Positions 34,569-44,985 of a stretch of 64,000 nt of DNA are shown here, piece by piece. Under the pieces are notes generated by a model. It worked only from the letters and a program-made list of their open reading frames with translations, was not told where the DNA came from and did not search any database. Positions within the stretch are counted from its first letter, which is position 1. Each line of letters starts with the position of its first letter. The translations under genes and the position numbers were made by a program. Source of the DNA: Conus ventricosus. Its lineage: Eukaryota; Mollusca; Gastropoda; Neogastropoda; Conidae. The stretch is taken from the NCBI GenBank assembly GCA_018398815.1, contig CM031617.1, forward strand, positions 1,591,991-1,655,990. Direction: 5' to 3'.

Positions 34569-35630
34569 TGTATAAAACAAGCGTGACAAAAATGTGTTAG
34601 TCTTCCACAACAATGGATCTCCCTGGCATTATCATCACCTTTCATTCCACTGTGCGGCCATCTTCAGTCAAGGCTGACCAAGGACGATGCCTCCCACTGT
34701 CCTGGCTGGGCACTGGGCTTGAGCAGCATTACTTTTAGACCAGTGCTGCAGTGGCTTCCTCAACATTCATCATTGGAAATAAATCAACCTACAACCCACA
34801 CAGCTTTTCTGAAAAGATGCACGAGAGGCTACACAAACCGTAAAGGAAAATATCAGAACGAATCTAGCATCATCATGTACTGAAAAGAAAAGAGAAAAAA
34901 TGTCTAGAACAAAAAGAACTTAAAAGAATTATAAAACAACTAACCTAGCATTAGCATTTACTGAAGAGAAAAGGAAAAAGCGTGGAACACAAAGACCAAT
35001 TCTTCTGGTGCAATGGAAGACACACAGAAGGTCAGCTCCAGTATAGTATTCCAAGCACACCAGATTAAAAAAAAAAGCCACAACAAAATGCTCACTGATT
35101 AAGATACTCACAGCCCAGTAACTCTGAGACTAAAAGATAATACTTAACACATCTATAAAATGCACATAATCTGGCAATATTAATCATATACAAGTAACAA
35201 AATTCTCACAACGTTTACAATATGTTAAACAACAACAACTTTGTACATATTTACAATACCTTATTCACTCTGGGTTCCCATTTTCCCTACAGCTGGCCAT
35301 TTTTAGTGAACCAAGATCAACATTTCCTGGGATGGTGATGAAGAAGAATGGAACAAATAGAATGAAACGTGGCTAGAAATAAGGGAAGAGATAGCAGGGA
35401 TTGAGGGAGGGGTGGGGTGAGAGAAGGTGGATTTGGATCAATTAGAGTGGCAGGGGGAGGGGAGTAACAAAGAGTGAGGGTTCCAAGAGTTTTTCTTCAA
35501 AGTTAAAAAGGGATCGCAGCCCACAAATGATGTGTATAAACATTGAGGGAACTGGGTGGTGCCGGGGTCAGTGGCAGAGGGGGAGGATGGGGTAGGGTGA
35601 GGAAGAAGGGGTTGGGAAAGAGAGCAGTTG
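34569..35630. other. Unique spacer
   Basis: About 1.06 kb of AT-rich then G-rich sequence without a recognisable gene. Confidence 0.55.
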
Positions 35631-35744
35631 GGGCTAGACCAGCTCAGTTGGTAGACTGTCAGACTCGTGATCCTGGTGATGGAAGGGTTGCAAGTTCAAA
35701 CCTCCGCAGCACTGTCTGATTGAGGGGGGATTTTCCCCTCTGAG
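35631..35744 (+). mobile_element. tRNA-derived SINE, 5' part (split by piggyBac)
   Basis: GGCTAGACCAGCTCAGTTGG (A box, about 35632-35651) and GGTTGCAAGTTCAAACC (B box, 35686-35702) are spaced as in a tRNA-type pol III promoter. The body continues through GAGGGGGGATTTTCCCCTC, a near-palindrome, to GAG, where the TTAA of the piggyBac insertion begins. The other half resumes at 38336. Confidence 0.7.
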
Positions 35745-35810
35745 TTAACCCCTTCGCTGCTATCATATTTTGCTAAGTCCCATGCTGAGAAATTTTTTAG
35801 AAAAACACAA

Positions 35811-36535
35811 AAATCACGCCTATGCTTTTCATTTGCTTATAATTCAGAAGATATTGAACATAGCTACATAAAAGTATATATCAAATGAAAGGAAATTGAA
35901 TGAAGAGTCTGTTTGTGACAATAACATAATGGAATGATATGCTAGAATGACACATGAACTCCTTGAAATGCGATACAAAAAAATGAAAAAAAATCAATCA
36001 TGACGTTATTAGGTGATGCTGGAGCTCACAGCAGTTCATAGCACATTTTGTATTGACCATTTACAGTGTACAATGATCCAGGAAGCAGTGTCCAGTCACA
36101 ACATAGCACAGTCTAGCCACACAAAGAATGAAAGGCGTTTATCTCCCAGTTTCTGTCACCTGTAGAATTCCGAAAAACACAAAAATCACGCCTATGACTT
36201 TCATTTGCTTATAGTTCAGAAGATATTGAAGATAGCTACATAAAAGTTAAATCATATGAAAGGAAAATGAATGAAAAATCTGTTTGTAACAAAAATATAA
36301 TGAAATGGTATGCCGGAATGTCACATGAACTCCTTGAAACGCAATATAAAGAAATGAAGACATCAATCATGATATAATCAGATGATGCTGACCTCACAGC
36401 AGTTTATAGCAAACTTTGTGTTGGAGTTATACAGTGTACAAAGACCCATGAAGCAGTGTCCAGCCACACCACACCACAGCCTAGCCACACAAAGAACGAA
36501 AGGTGTGTAGATCTCCCAGTTTCTATCGCCAGTAG
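35811..36535. repeat. 360-bp tandem duplication at the piggyBac 3' end
   Basis: Copy 1 (about 35811-36170) and copy 2 (about 36171-36535) start with GAAAAACACAAAAATCACGC and share CAGAAGATATTGAA, CACATGAACTCCTTGAAA, GAAGCAGTGTCCAG and CTCCCAGTTTCT in order, with scattered differences. The unit includes the final codons of the transposase plus its 3' UTR. The copies have diverged moderately, so the duplication is not recent. Confidence 0.85.
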
Positions 36536-36918
36536 AAACACTGAGTGTGATAGTTCCAGAAGCAGTCTTCCAAACACAATCCTGGTTTGCTGGGGCAGTC
36601 TGGGCAGTAATACCTGGTGTCTTTCCTCTGCCCTTTCTTCCAGCAGACACGGCACCTCTTTGATGGCCGTGCATTATGCTGGGTAGGGGGCAGCACACCG
36701 ATGAAGTGTCGAGCACACAACCTGACAGCATGGTCGTCCTCAGCATTAGCTGGATCTTTGTCGCCAAAAATCATCTCATTCATGGCTTCTTTCTGGACGT
36801 CAAGGAAGAAGCTGCTGTGACCATCCTTCCTGAACACAATGTGTTCATTCTGCATCCAGCACCAGCAGGTCCAGCAACAGGCCCAGCACCAGCAGTCCAG
36901 GCTGAACATCATCTCCAT
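36523..36918 (-). pseudogene. piggyBac transposase C-terminal zinc-binding domain
   Basis: The piggyBac transposase cuts and pastes DNA at TTAA; its C-terminal Cys-rich domain binds the transposon ends. Here the minus frame reads GHSSFFLDVQKEAMNEMIFG, ARHFIGVLPPTQ, PSKRCRVCWKKGQRKDTRYY, CPDCPSKPGLCLEDCF and YHTQCF, giving the C-x2-C ... C-x2-C ... C-x3-C(F)...H...C pattern, and stops at 36523. The first ~20 residues (Trp/Cys-rich) look like read-through of non-coding or shifted sequence. A pyrimidine-rich CAATGTGTTACAG at about 36936 could be a splice acceptor upstream. Confidence 0.8.
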
Positions 36919-37002
36919 GCTGCATCAGCCTAGCTGTAACACATTGAAAGCAAGAGTTCAATTTTCTACAGAAATATTTCATGAAATAAAAAGAAAATGT
37001 AC

Positions 37003-37057
<55 letters not shown>

Positions 37058-37065
37058 GAACACAC

Positions 37066-37102
<37 letters not shown>

Positions 37103-37426
37103 GTAAACAAGCCACACCCCCTTCTGTTAGTCCATTAAAACTCAAATAAACAGCATACAAAATCACTTCAAAATGATAACATTTTTTTGTATCTACTCTT
37201 GCTTTCAGTTTATGAAAATATTCACAAACACATACACACTATAAGCGAACAAACATACACAAACTGAAATTGGGTCATTAGCATGCCACGCCCCCTTTCA
37301 TTTTCATCAAGCAAACGCTGCAAACAATCCAATGAGTTATGCTTCTGAACAAGTAACTTCACTGCAACATTGTTTAGATCAGTGTTATTTATCACTGTGT
37401 GCTTTCTGTTTTCTAGAAAAAGTATC

Positions 37427-37493
<67 letters not shown>

Positions 37494-37834
37494 ACCCACG
37501 CACACACACACATTTCCCCCTACTCCACCCTGCCCCTCATACGAACACACACAGGCCATAGGGAAGAGTTGGGCACACATCGGAAAGAAACATTTGTAAA
37601 CCACAAGCAAACCAAACACACGCAGCGTGACTGAGAGCGAGCGAGCGAGCGACTGACACACGAGCCCAACGCCTTGAAAGTCGGTAAAGCACACTGGTCA
37701 TTGATGACCGGCTCGCTCGCTGACGCGGCCCCGATCAGCGGTACAGACATACAATACACACGCTTGGTTGTTCTATTCATAATTATACTGAGAAGAAAAA
37801 CAACACCATTATGTTATAAAATTGAATGAATCTC
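36919..37834. repeat. Internal piggyBac spacer with (CA)n tracts
   Basis: (CA)n at 37013-37052, 37066-37100 and 37429-37491, plus a GAGCGAGCGAGCGAG/GCTCGCTCGC inverted pair (about 37638 and 37712). It occupies the place where the catalytic core should be. Confidence 0.85.
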
Positions 37835-38065
37835 TCAAATACACTCACCTGCGTCTTGAATTATTGGATCTCCATGCTCTGAGTCTGACTCAGACGACGA
37901 GTCACTCAAAGCTTCTTCCACTTCCAGATCAAACTCTGGGTCGTTAGCATCAACTTCACGAAGTTCGATGCCAGCTGGATCAAAATCTTCATCTCCACTA
38001 TCTTCATCTCGGTAAATTTCGTAAATAACCTCTGCAACTGTGTAGCTTCGTCGTGGGCCAGCCAT
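37835..38065 (-). pseudogene. piggyBac transposase N-terminal acidic exon
   Basis: It begins MAGPRRSYTVAEVIYEIY at 38065 and runs into an acidic block (DEDSGDEDFDPAG, SDSSSESDSEHGD), as typical of piggyBac N-termini. At about 37851 the minus strand reads GACGCAGGTGAGTG, a near-perfect splice donor, so the coding exon probably ends there and the next residues are intron. The 900 bases between this exon and the C-terminal piece hold (CA)n tracts and no catalytic domain, so the element could not move itself. Confidence 0.7.
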
Positions 38066-38335
38066 GGCTTCGAATACTGAAAGTAGGACTTCACAGTACC
38101 TTGCTTATCGATCGTCATAAATTATGTAAATGAACCAATTACCTTGAACAAATGGTACACCAAAAGCAAAGAGTGGTCAAGGGAGCTTATCAAATCATAA
38201 ATAGAGGGATTTTCGGCAATGCTGGACGAAACAGAAAGGTGTTGAATCATGACGGACAATGTTCGTCAACAGCGCATTGCAGGCGGCACTTTTCATGACG
38301 GACGCTGTACGTCAACAGCGCAGTGAAGAGGTTAA

Positions 38336-38520
38336 TGTGGGTTCTGACTTCACTCCCTAAAAGTCCTTCGATTGAGACTACAAACTGAGGATCCTTGAAC
38401 AGACACACACCTAACACTTTGTGCATATATCAAATCCCATCACGATCCTTCAGAAGAATGAGACCCTTAGGCCAAATGTATAGTTGATGTATATACTCAT
38501 AGCATGCTTGCTAATAAAGG
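38336..38520 (+). mobile_element. SINE, 3' part after the piggyBac insertion (end uncertain)
   Basis: Sequence resumes TGTGGGTTCTGACTTCACTC directly after the right TTAA and continues the element begun at 35631. The tail may end near GCTAATAAAGGTC at 38508-38520, but the 3' border is a guess. Confidence 0.45.
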
Positions 38521-40675
38521 TCTAAATAAGACCTTTCTGCGTGAGGTAAGATAATATCTAAACAATGTCAATTTTCTCCTCTCCATCCTACCTCCTCTGC
38601 TCTTTCAGCGTGGGGTAAGATACTATCCCACACTAGATGGAGTGAAGAAGAAGCCATGTCAAACCTGACACAAATGTTCAAACTATATTTCACATATTCA
38701 TCTGTACCCACACCACCCTCATCTGCCCTGGGAGAGGGCTCAGGGCGTAGGATGGAGAGGAGAAATTTGACACGTCTGGAGCGCCATCTGCCTCAGTTTT
38801 ATGGTGACACAACTTTCACCTTCAATGGGCTTGACATCAGCTTTTCAGAGAAATCAGAAAGCATAAAATGACAATGATAAAATGATCAATTTAAGATCTG
38901 CTTCTTGTTTCACCCACATTACTGGCTGAGTTTTCACAACTTTTCAAAAGACAAACTGAACAACCGGTATTTGGGGGACTTTGAATGCTCTGTATCAATA
39001 TCACAATGCCTTAAGGGGCTCAATTTGAGTGTCGCACCCTGCATAAATAAAATGTAAGGTCTTGGATCTACTACCACCCTTGCTGTGACATGATGTACAA
39101 GACTGGACAGATCTTTCTGTATGGCCTGTAGGGTTATGAGCTGTCTTCAAACATACCAAACCACATATTCAACACTTCCCAAAAGAATCTTTCAAGAACT
39201 GCAACTGAACAAAGCCTTCAGCTTGTAGCTCTGCAGTTAGCTGTGTGCAGCTGTCACATGGTTTGACCACTCTGTTTTCTCTGTGCACCTGTCACATGGT
39301 TTGACCACTCTGTTTTCTCTGTGCACCTGTCACATGGTTTGACCAGTCTGTTTTATAACTTGAGGCCTGAGGTCACTGTCTATCTGCTTTGGGTTTTTTC
39401 CCCAGGGAAAATACTTAACAGCGATGAAACTGCTTCTGAATCTTTTGCAATAGTGTGCAATAACAGTGAATGACAAACCTTTTCTCCATCAAATATTCAA
39501 ATCAGTGAAGAATTTGTCTGTTGGAAAGAAGGCATTTGCAGGACTTTCACACAAAAGCAGTGGCTATAACCAAAACGCTTTTCTATTCTGTCAAACAAAA
39601 GTCAAAATAAGTCCAATGATACAATTCATCCTAATAACAAAGAAACTATATGTCAAGTGTTTATGCCATTTTCACATAAACGGAGGAGGTTGCTCTGCAA
39701 TGGCTACCCACTTGCATTCTATACACTGAATACACCCTGACTGTGAACATTATGTTCAACAGCTGTGGTGACTAGTCTGTATCCACACAATTGTCTGCAT
39801 CACAGACTTGCTAGCTTGACATATTTCTTTTTTTTAAAATTTATTAAAGAAATGTTTTTGTCTGGTCACAATGGTTGAGCCCAATCTACAAGCAACTCTC
39901 AAATGCTCAACTGTGCTCCCAGTCACAAGGAAGTACACCACAGTTATGTCCCTTCCTTTGTTCCTACAATGTAAACACTGCACAAAAAAATGTCAACCAA
40001 TCAGAAGATGGTACAATTTATAACTATGGGGCAACAAATAATGAAAGGTACATAATAAGATTTGGAGAAAAAAATCCTTTAAAAACAATATTTACCTTGT
40101 TAGACACTAAAAGAAGCTGAACCAGCACCTGGGATGTTCAAACTTTTCTCTTCATTTTCATCTCTCTCTTGCTCACACAGGTCTACATCAATATCAGCGT
40201 TGGGCTACCCATATCCCATTTGTAGAATGCTGAAAATTTCTAGCCATTGGTTCACAGGCTGTTTACCTGCTGGTTCAAAAACTTGATAAAAAGGCAGAAT
40301 TAAAGTTTTATTCATCAGAAGTAGACACCTACCCACCACTCACATACAGGTAAAAAGAGACATTGTGTGGTACCCCCGGATCAGCTGGAACATATGGCAC
40401 AGAGAGTGAAGAGAGACCAGTTTTCTCCTCACACATAGTGGTGGACTGACAATGTACAGATTTTCAGCCATGGTCTTCCATGTCATCCACCTTCAAGAGA
40501 CCATCAACAACACATAAAATGTCCTGTTCTGCCACACTGGCAACAACTGGACTTCAGAACCATTAAAAAACCCAAAGTCCCCCCCCCCCCTCCCCAAACC
40601 TCCCCCCCAAAAAACCAACAAGAACAAACCTCCCCCCCCCCCCACCACTGATGTCTGGGCAGCAGCAGGAAACAC
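38521..40675. other. Unique region with small repeats
   Basis: Holds a 26-base inverted repeat (38566-38591 and 38747-38772, one mismatch), a 38-bp triplicate with TGTGCACCTGTCACATGG at about 39245-39355, and a C-rich stretch at 40578-40645. No gene is recognised. Confidence 0.6.
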
Positions 40676-41599
40676 ATACCTGTCAAGCTATTCTAGGCTC
40701 TTGTCATAAGATTTTATCGTCTGACCATAAGTTTTAACCAAAAACCATAAGAAACCCATGAATTAGAAAATTGTAACATTAAGAAAAACAAACCATGCCC
40801 AACATGCATACACTGTAACACACACACACATACAAACACACTGTGACATTTTATACAACACTAGGAACTATCTCTTCACGATCTGAGTGGCTTTGGTCCG
40901 TTTGCAAGCAAAAGCTGCTGCAGCCGCTTTCGAGTCCGGGAACATCTTTCTGACTAGATCTGTGAAATGGTCAGCAGTTGTTGACGGCAAGTTGTGTTCG
41001 GCAAGGAACTTGCAAAAAAGCAGTTCTGCCTCTGTGATTTGTTCGTCGGTGTTCGCTTTCTTAATTTGCTGTCGAAATTGTTGGTCAATAGGCACGTGTT
41101 GTTTGAACTTTTGCACAGAACGCTTATGCGTTTCACTTTGGAAATGACGAACCACATCGAAACGACCTGACGCCGACACTTTCACTGATTTTCTGCACGC
41201 TTTGCAGTATGCATATTCCTTCCCCTCCTCGGAACTTGTGATTAACTTTTGAAACTCCTTTTCTGTCTCCCACTCAGTTTGGTAGCGACCGAAGTAGAGC
41301 TTCGGTTTTTTAGCCGGAGGTTTTGAAGCCATGCTGTCGAACGTTATAGCTCGAGTACAACTTTGACACACGTAAGTGAAGGAAGTGTTGGTAGAATGCT
41401 TTGCGCATGCGTCTAGACTATAACTTCCACTGATTGCACAATGCAGTTACCGCGCGATTAAACAAAAGCTCCAGACGAACCATCGCAACAGATTTTTTTT
41501 TGGTGGAAAATACGTAAGGTTTTTGCCGTACGCCGTAAGACTTGAAAAATGTCGAAAATCCGTAAGAATTACGGAAAAAACGTAAGACTTGACAGGTAT
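40676..41599 (-). mobile_element. hAT-like DNA transposon, non-autonomous
   Basis: The ends are a 12-base perfect inverted repeat, ATACCTGTCAAG, at 40676-40687 and 41588-41599. The flanks GGAAACAC (40668-40675) and GGAAACAG (41600-41607) form an 8-bp target duplication with one mismatch, the length typical of hAT. CRTAAG motifs recur just inside both ends (CATAAG on the left, CGTAAG on the right). At 924 bases it holds only the N-terminus of a transposase. The exact end base is uncertain by a few positions. Confidence 0.7.
40874..41332 (-). pseudogene. hAT transposase N-terminal region with BED-type zinc finger
   Basis: The likely start is MASKPPAKKPK at 41332, a basic nuclear-targeting-like stretch; an upstream ATG at 41371 also exists. 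A zinc finger follows, YCKACRKSV...DVVRHFQSETHK (C-x2-C...H-x5-H), then AELLFCKFLAEHNLPSTTAD and MFPDSKAAAAAFACKRTKAT, a combination typical of ZBED/hAT-family proteins just before the dimerisation and catalytic parts. The frame stops at 40874, about 153 codons in, where the intact family continues for hundreds more residues. It could act as a free DNA-binding repressor, but that is speculation. Confidence 0.65.
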
Positions 41600-41632
41600 G
41601 GAAACAGCTTATTCAGTCAGATTTCTGTTCAC

Positions 41633-41937
41633 TACCTCTCCCCGTACAAACACTTCTTCTCACTACCTCTCCCCGTACAAACACTTCTTCTCACTACCTC
41701 TCCCCATACAAACACTTCTTCTCACTACCTCTCCCGTACAAACACTTCTTCTCACTACCTCTCCCCATACAAACACTTCTTCTCACTACCTCTCCCCATA
41801 CAAACACTTCTTCTCACTACCTCCCCATACAAACACTTCTTCTCACTACCTCTCCCCATACAAACACTTCTTCTCACTACCTCTCCCCATACAAACACTT
41901 CTTCTCACTACCTCTCCCCATACAAACACTTCTTCTC
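41633..41937. repeat. 31-bp minisatellite, about 10 units
   Basis: The unit is CACTACCTCTCCCCATACAA then ACACTTCTTCT. It starts 34 bases outside the right end of the hAT-like element. Three units lose one to three bases. Confidence 0.95.
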
Positions 41938-42141
41938 ATCAAATGTTAAGGACAGCTTGGTTTCAGGAAATGTGAAGAATGCTCTAAAATGACCTGGGAA
42001 GTTACAGTGCCATTAGATTTCAAGGCATCAGCTGAAACATTCTGATGACAAGCAGCCCTTGTACAAGAGGGGGATGACAGGAACTCATTCCCCTGGCACC
42101 TGCCAGCTGAAAATAACCACAATCTCCTAAGTTACACCACC

Positions 42142-42199
<58 letters not shown>

Positions 42200-42991
42200 T
42201 AAAAAAAAAGAAAAACAAGATGTCTATTCTAATACTGGACCTTCCTCCTGTGATTTACAAACCGCAGACACCCACCAGAGTTTAGCATTCCTACACTCAC
42301 TAAAAAAGAAATAAAACCACAGACAACTCAGCAATTTCAGGAAAGTTCAAGTTGTTACAGCTCAACATATCGCGGAGAGTATACTACCCCAATGCAGTGA
42401 TTTTCCATCTTACATATGAATTACACTGATCTGAGACCTTTTTTTTTCTAAATACAGCTCTGTTGACTACTGAGGTCACACTGCAATTTGGCAGAGCTTT
42501 CACACAACCACATCACCATGCCTCAACTTCATATTGCTTAGTCTAATCATCTACGGCAGGCACCCACAAATTAAAGGTCCAAGAATAGAAACGTGAGTTT
42601 CTGCTGCAGCCACAACAAAGGTACCATTTACCAAATTAAGGGCTACGCCCTTTACTCCTCAGAATCTTATCGGCCAAAAATTACAGCGTAACACTGACCT
42701 ACAACTGCAGGAGATCAAGCAGCTGTTGCTGTTTCCTGAAAAAGAATCCTGATAGGAAGAGCTCACTTTGATTCTGATGTATTTCAGGTCTCATTTTCAA
42801 ATTGCTGAAGGAGAGATTCTACTGAAATCACATGAGTTTATCGAAAATCATTCACAATTTCAAAATATCCAGCCATTCGTAAAACACATTTTCAATATAT
42901 TATCTAGTACAATTCCTTTCAGCAATCAACAAGATATCACAGCTTAATGAAATACAAGAACAGTTAATCACACCATGTCATCCCCCACACT
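41938..42991. other. Unique region with a (CA)n tract
   Basis: (CA)n at 42146-42198 followed by an A run; otherwise AT-rich sequence without a recognised gene. Confidence 0.6.
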
Positions 42992-43381
42992 GATAGTCTC
43001 CCTTTGAATGAATTCCTCTGAGACAGTGCGCATCAACCATCCCAACCCTCTGTTGTGTTTATCATTGATAGTCTCCCTTTGAATGAATTCCTCTTCAATT
43101 CAATTCAATTCAATTCAAGACACTTTATTTTCTTTCATAAGAACTTTGTGTTGTGGTGGGAGCACATAAACACATGACATATGAGTACACAACATTGAAT
43201 AATATAGAATGTGCAAATGCACTCACACCTGCACATGCTCACAAATTTAAAAACAATATAAATAAAGTAAGGCTTATTTTCACATAAAACTAATCAATAA
43301 CTCTACCCAACATACACTCCATTTTACATCCAGTCAATTTAATAAAAACAGCTGTACGCTAAAATAAACCGTAAAAAAGGG

Positions 43382-43414
<33 letters not shown>

Positions 43415-43680
43415 GCGCATCAACCATCCCAACCCTCTGTTGTGTTTATCATTGATAGTCTCCCTTTGAATGAATTCCTCTGAGACAGTGCGCATCAACC
43501 ATCCCAACCCTCTGTTGTGTTTATCATTGATAGTCTCCCTTTGAATGAATTCCTCTGAGACAGTGCGCATCAACCATCCCAACCCTCTGTTGTGTTTATC
43601 ATTGATAGTCTCCCTTTGAATGAATTCCTCTGAGACAGTGTGCATCAACCATCCCAACCCTCTGTTGTATTCATCATTAA
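42992..43680. repeat. 75-bp tandem repeat, 6 units, interrupted
   Basis: The unit starts GATAGTCTCCCTTTGAATGA and contains GCGCATCAACCATCCCAACC. Units begin at 42992, 43067, then (after an insertion) 43453, 43528 and 43603, with a partial copy at 43412. The minus-strand 25-residue open repeat results from the period. Confidence 0.95.
43094..43412 (-). mobile_element. 5'-truncated LINE or SINE tail with (TTGAA)n end
   Basis: Inside one 75-bp unit, 319 bases replace GAGAC. On the minus strand the insert ends AATAAAGTGTCTTGAATTG and a (TTGAA)n tail, the kind of tail seen on several invertebrate LINE families. Its other end is a (CA)n run at 43383-43411. No clear target duplication is seen. Confidence 0.6.
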
Positions 43681-44171
43681 GAGTCATGAAAGCACAGAAA
43701 TCACATTCACACGCCTTCTGGCATGTTTCACACTGGAGTACTTGGATGCATGTTTCTGCTTAGGATGCATGTTTCTGCTTTGGATGCATGTTTCTGCTCC
43801 CGGATTAATCATTATTCAAGCTGTACAGGGTATGAATAAAAAGTGACTTGACCTTCTAAAACACACTATACAAATGTAAGAAACAAGAAAAGAAAAGAAG
43901 AAAAAAGAAGATACTGAACACACCTTATCTACACATACACACACTCTCAACCTGCTCATATTGTTATGATGGAACATTTAGAAGCAATTCCAAGAAACAA
44001 CATTTCCACACAACCACCGTCTCCCACACAAGGCATACAAGTGTTAAAAAGCCACCTTCCCACAGACGAGTCCATGAAAGAAAACACAGCGCTGTGAGAA
44101 GACAGGTGAAGAAGCCAAAGGCATGGACGGATCACGGGGTGCCTACAGATGCCTCTTTCAGCCGCTCCACT
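43681..44171 (-). other. Downstream region of the deltex gene, probable 3' UTR
   Basis: Immediately downstream (minus strand) of the deltex stop codon. It contains a short triplicated GGATGCATGTTTCTGCT phrase at 43746-43798. I did not find a confident polyadenylation site. Confidence 0.4.
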
Positions 44172-44247
44172 TCACGGGTGAGTGATTCCCTTGGCTGCCA
44201 ACTCTTCCCTCACCCGGAACAGGTAGTCCCCATCCGGGTACCCAAAC
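44172..44247 (-). CDS. Deltex-family E3 ubiquitin ligase, terminal exon
   Basis: Deltex proteins are RING E3 ubiquitin ligases; the deltex C-terminal (DTC) domain packs against the RING and binds ADP-ribose/NAD in characterised members. This exon starts after a TTGACTGTTGCAG acceptor, supplies the last base of a Gln codon and then encodes FGYPDGDYLFRVREELAA, KGITHP and a TGA stop at 44174-44172. The FGYPD...Y...V..EL...G ending is diagnostic of the DTC terminus. It joins in frame to the exon at 50305-50089. Gene subtype (DTX1/3/4-like) cannot be fixed from this piece. Confidence 0.88.
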
Positions 44248-44569
44248 CTGCAACAGTCAAGCATTCACCAGAGCTGCCAACCTTCTGCAGTGAAAATTCT
44301 GGAACCAGGAGATGAAGGGGAGGGGGTGGTGGGGCTGAAGAGAGGACAGTTCGCCTTTCAACTGAAACCATTTCTCACCCCTTCATGCTTCAGCTGATAA
44401 CGAAAGGTTTTAACAGAAAAGTCATTTGCAATAACAGCCTCTTTGCATTTGATGTATAGTGTCCTTAACCTTCGCCGGACGGTGCTTTTGACTATACACG
44501 GAAGACGGTGTGGGTCCATGTGAACCCATGTCCCTCAAAGAGGGAAAATCATGTCCACCCTTCCACAGA

Positions 44570-44841
44570 CGGAAGGAGGGAGGGAGGGAGGGGGAGGGGG
44601 GAGGAGAGAGGGAGGGGGGGCAGAGAGGGAGGGGGGGGGGGCAGAGAGGGAGGGGGGAGGGAGGGGGGAGGGAGAGGGAGGGGGGAGTTAGAGGGGAGGG
44701 GAGAGGGAGGGAGAGGGAGGGAGGGAGGGAGAGGGAGGGAGGGGGGGGGGAGGGAGAGGGAGGGGGAGGGAGAGGGAGGGGGGGAGACCTCAAAGTCTCA
44801 TCCGAAGGACTTTTTGGGAGATTGGAGTCTGCACAAATGTT

Positions 44842-44883
<42 letters not shown>

Positions 44884-44985
44884 TGTTCGGTCTGTCCATG
44901 ACGGTGTCAGTCCAGCCTCCATGAAAGATACTGGTAGCAAGGAGAGAACGTGGGAAAAACCTGCCGGTTCTCAGAACCCATGGCC
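44570..44985. repeat. Duplicated block, copy 1 (GGGAGG tract, CA tract, unique tail)
   Basis: A (GGGA)n-like purine tract (44574-44785) precedes GACCTCAAAGTCTCATCCGA, a CA run at 44843-44881 and the tail AAATGTTCGGTCTGTCCATG to GCCGGTTCTCAGAAC. Copy 2 at 45803-46234 repeats it almost base for base. Runs of G suit G-quadruplex formation on the plus strand. Confidence 0.92.

Larger units (their letters stand above)
35745..38335 (-). mobile_element. piggyBac-type DNA transposon, internally deleted
   Basis: The element is bounded by TTAA at 35745-35748 and 38332-38335 with inverted ends: TTAACCCCTTCGCTGC on the left, TTAACCTCTTCACTGC reading in from the right. TTAA duplication is the signature of piggyBac. 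The transposase lies on the minus strand as an N-terminal piece and a C-terminal Cys-rich piece; the catalytic DDD core is missing. The right end carries two direct copies of a subterminal motif (TCATGACGGAC...CGTCAACAGCGCA at 38248 and 38294). The left side holds a ~360-base tandem duplication. The whole sits inside a SINE and restores it when removed. Confidence 0.85.

Noticed and set aside
35631..35710. Functional tRNA gene
   Set aside because: A and B boxes are present but no complete cloverleaf or anticodon loop; better explained as a SINE head.
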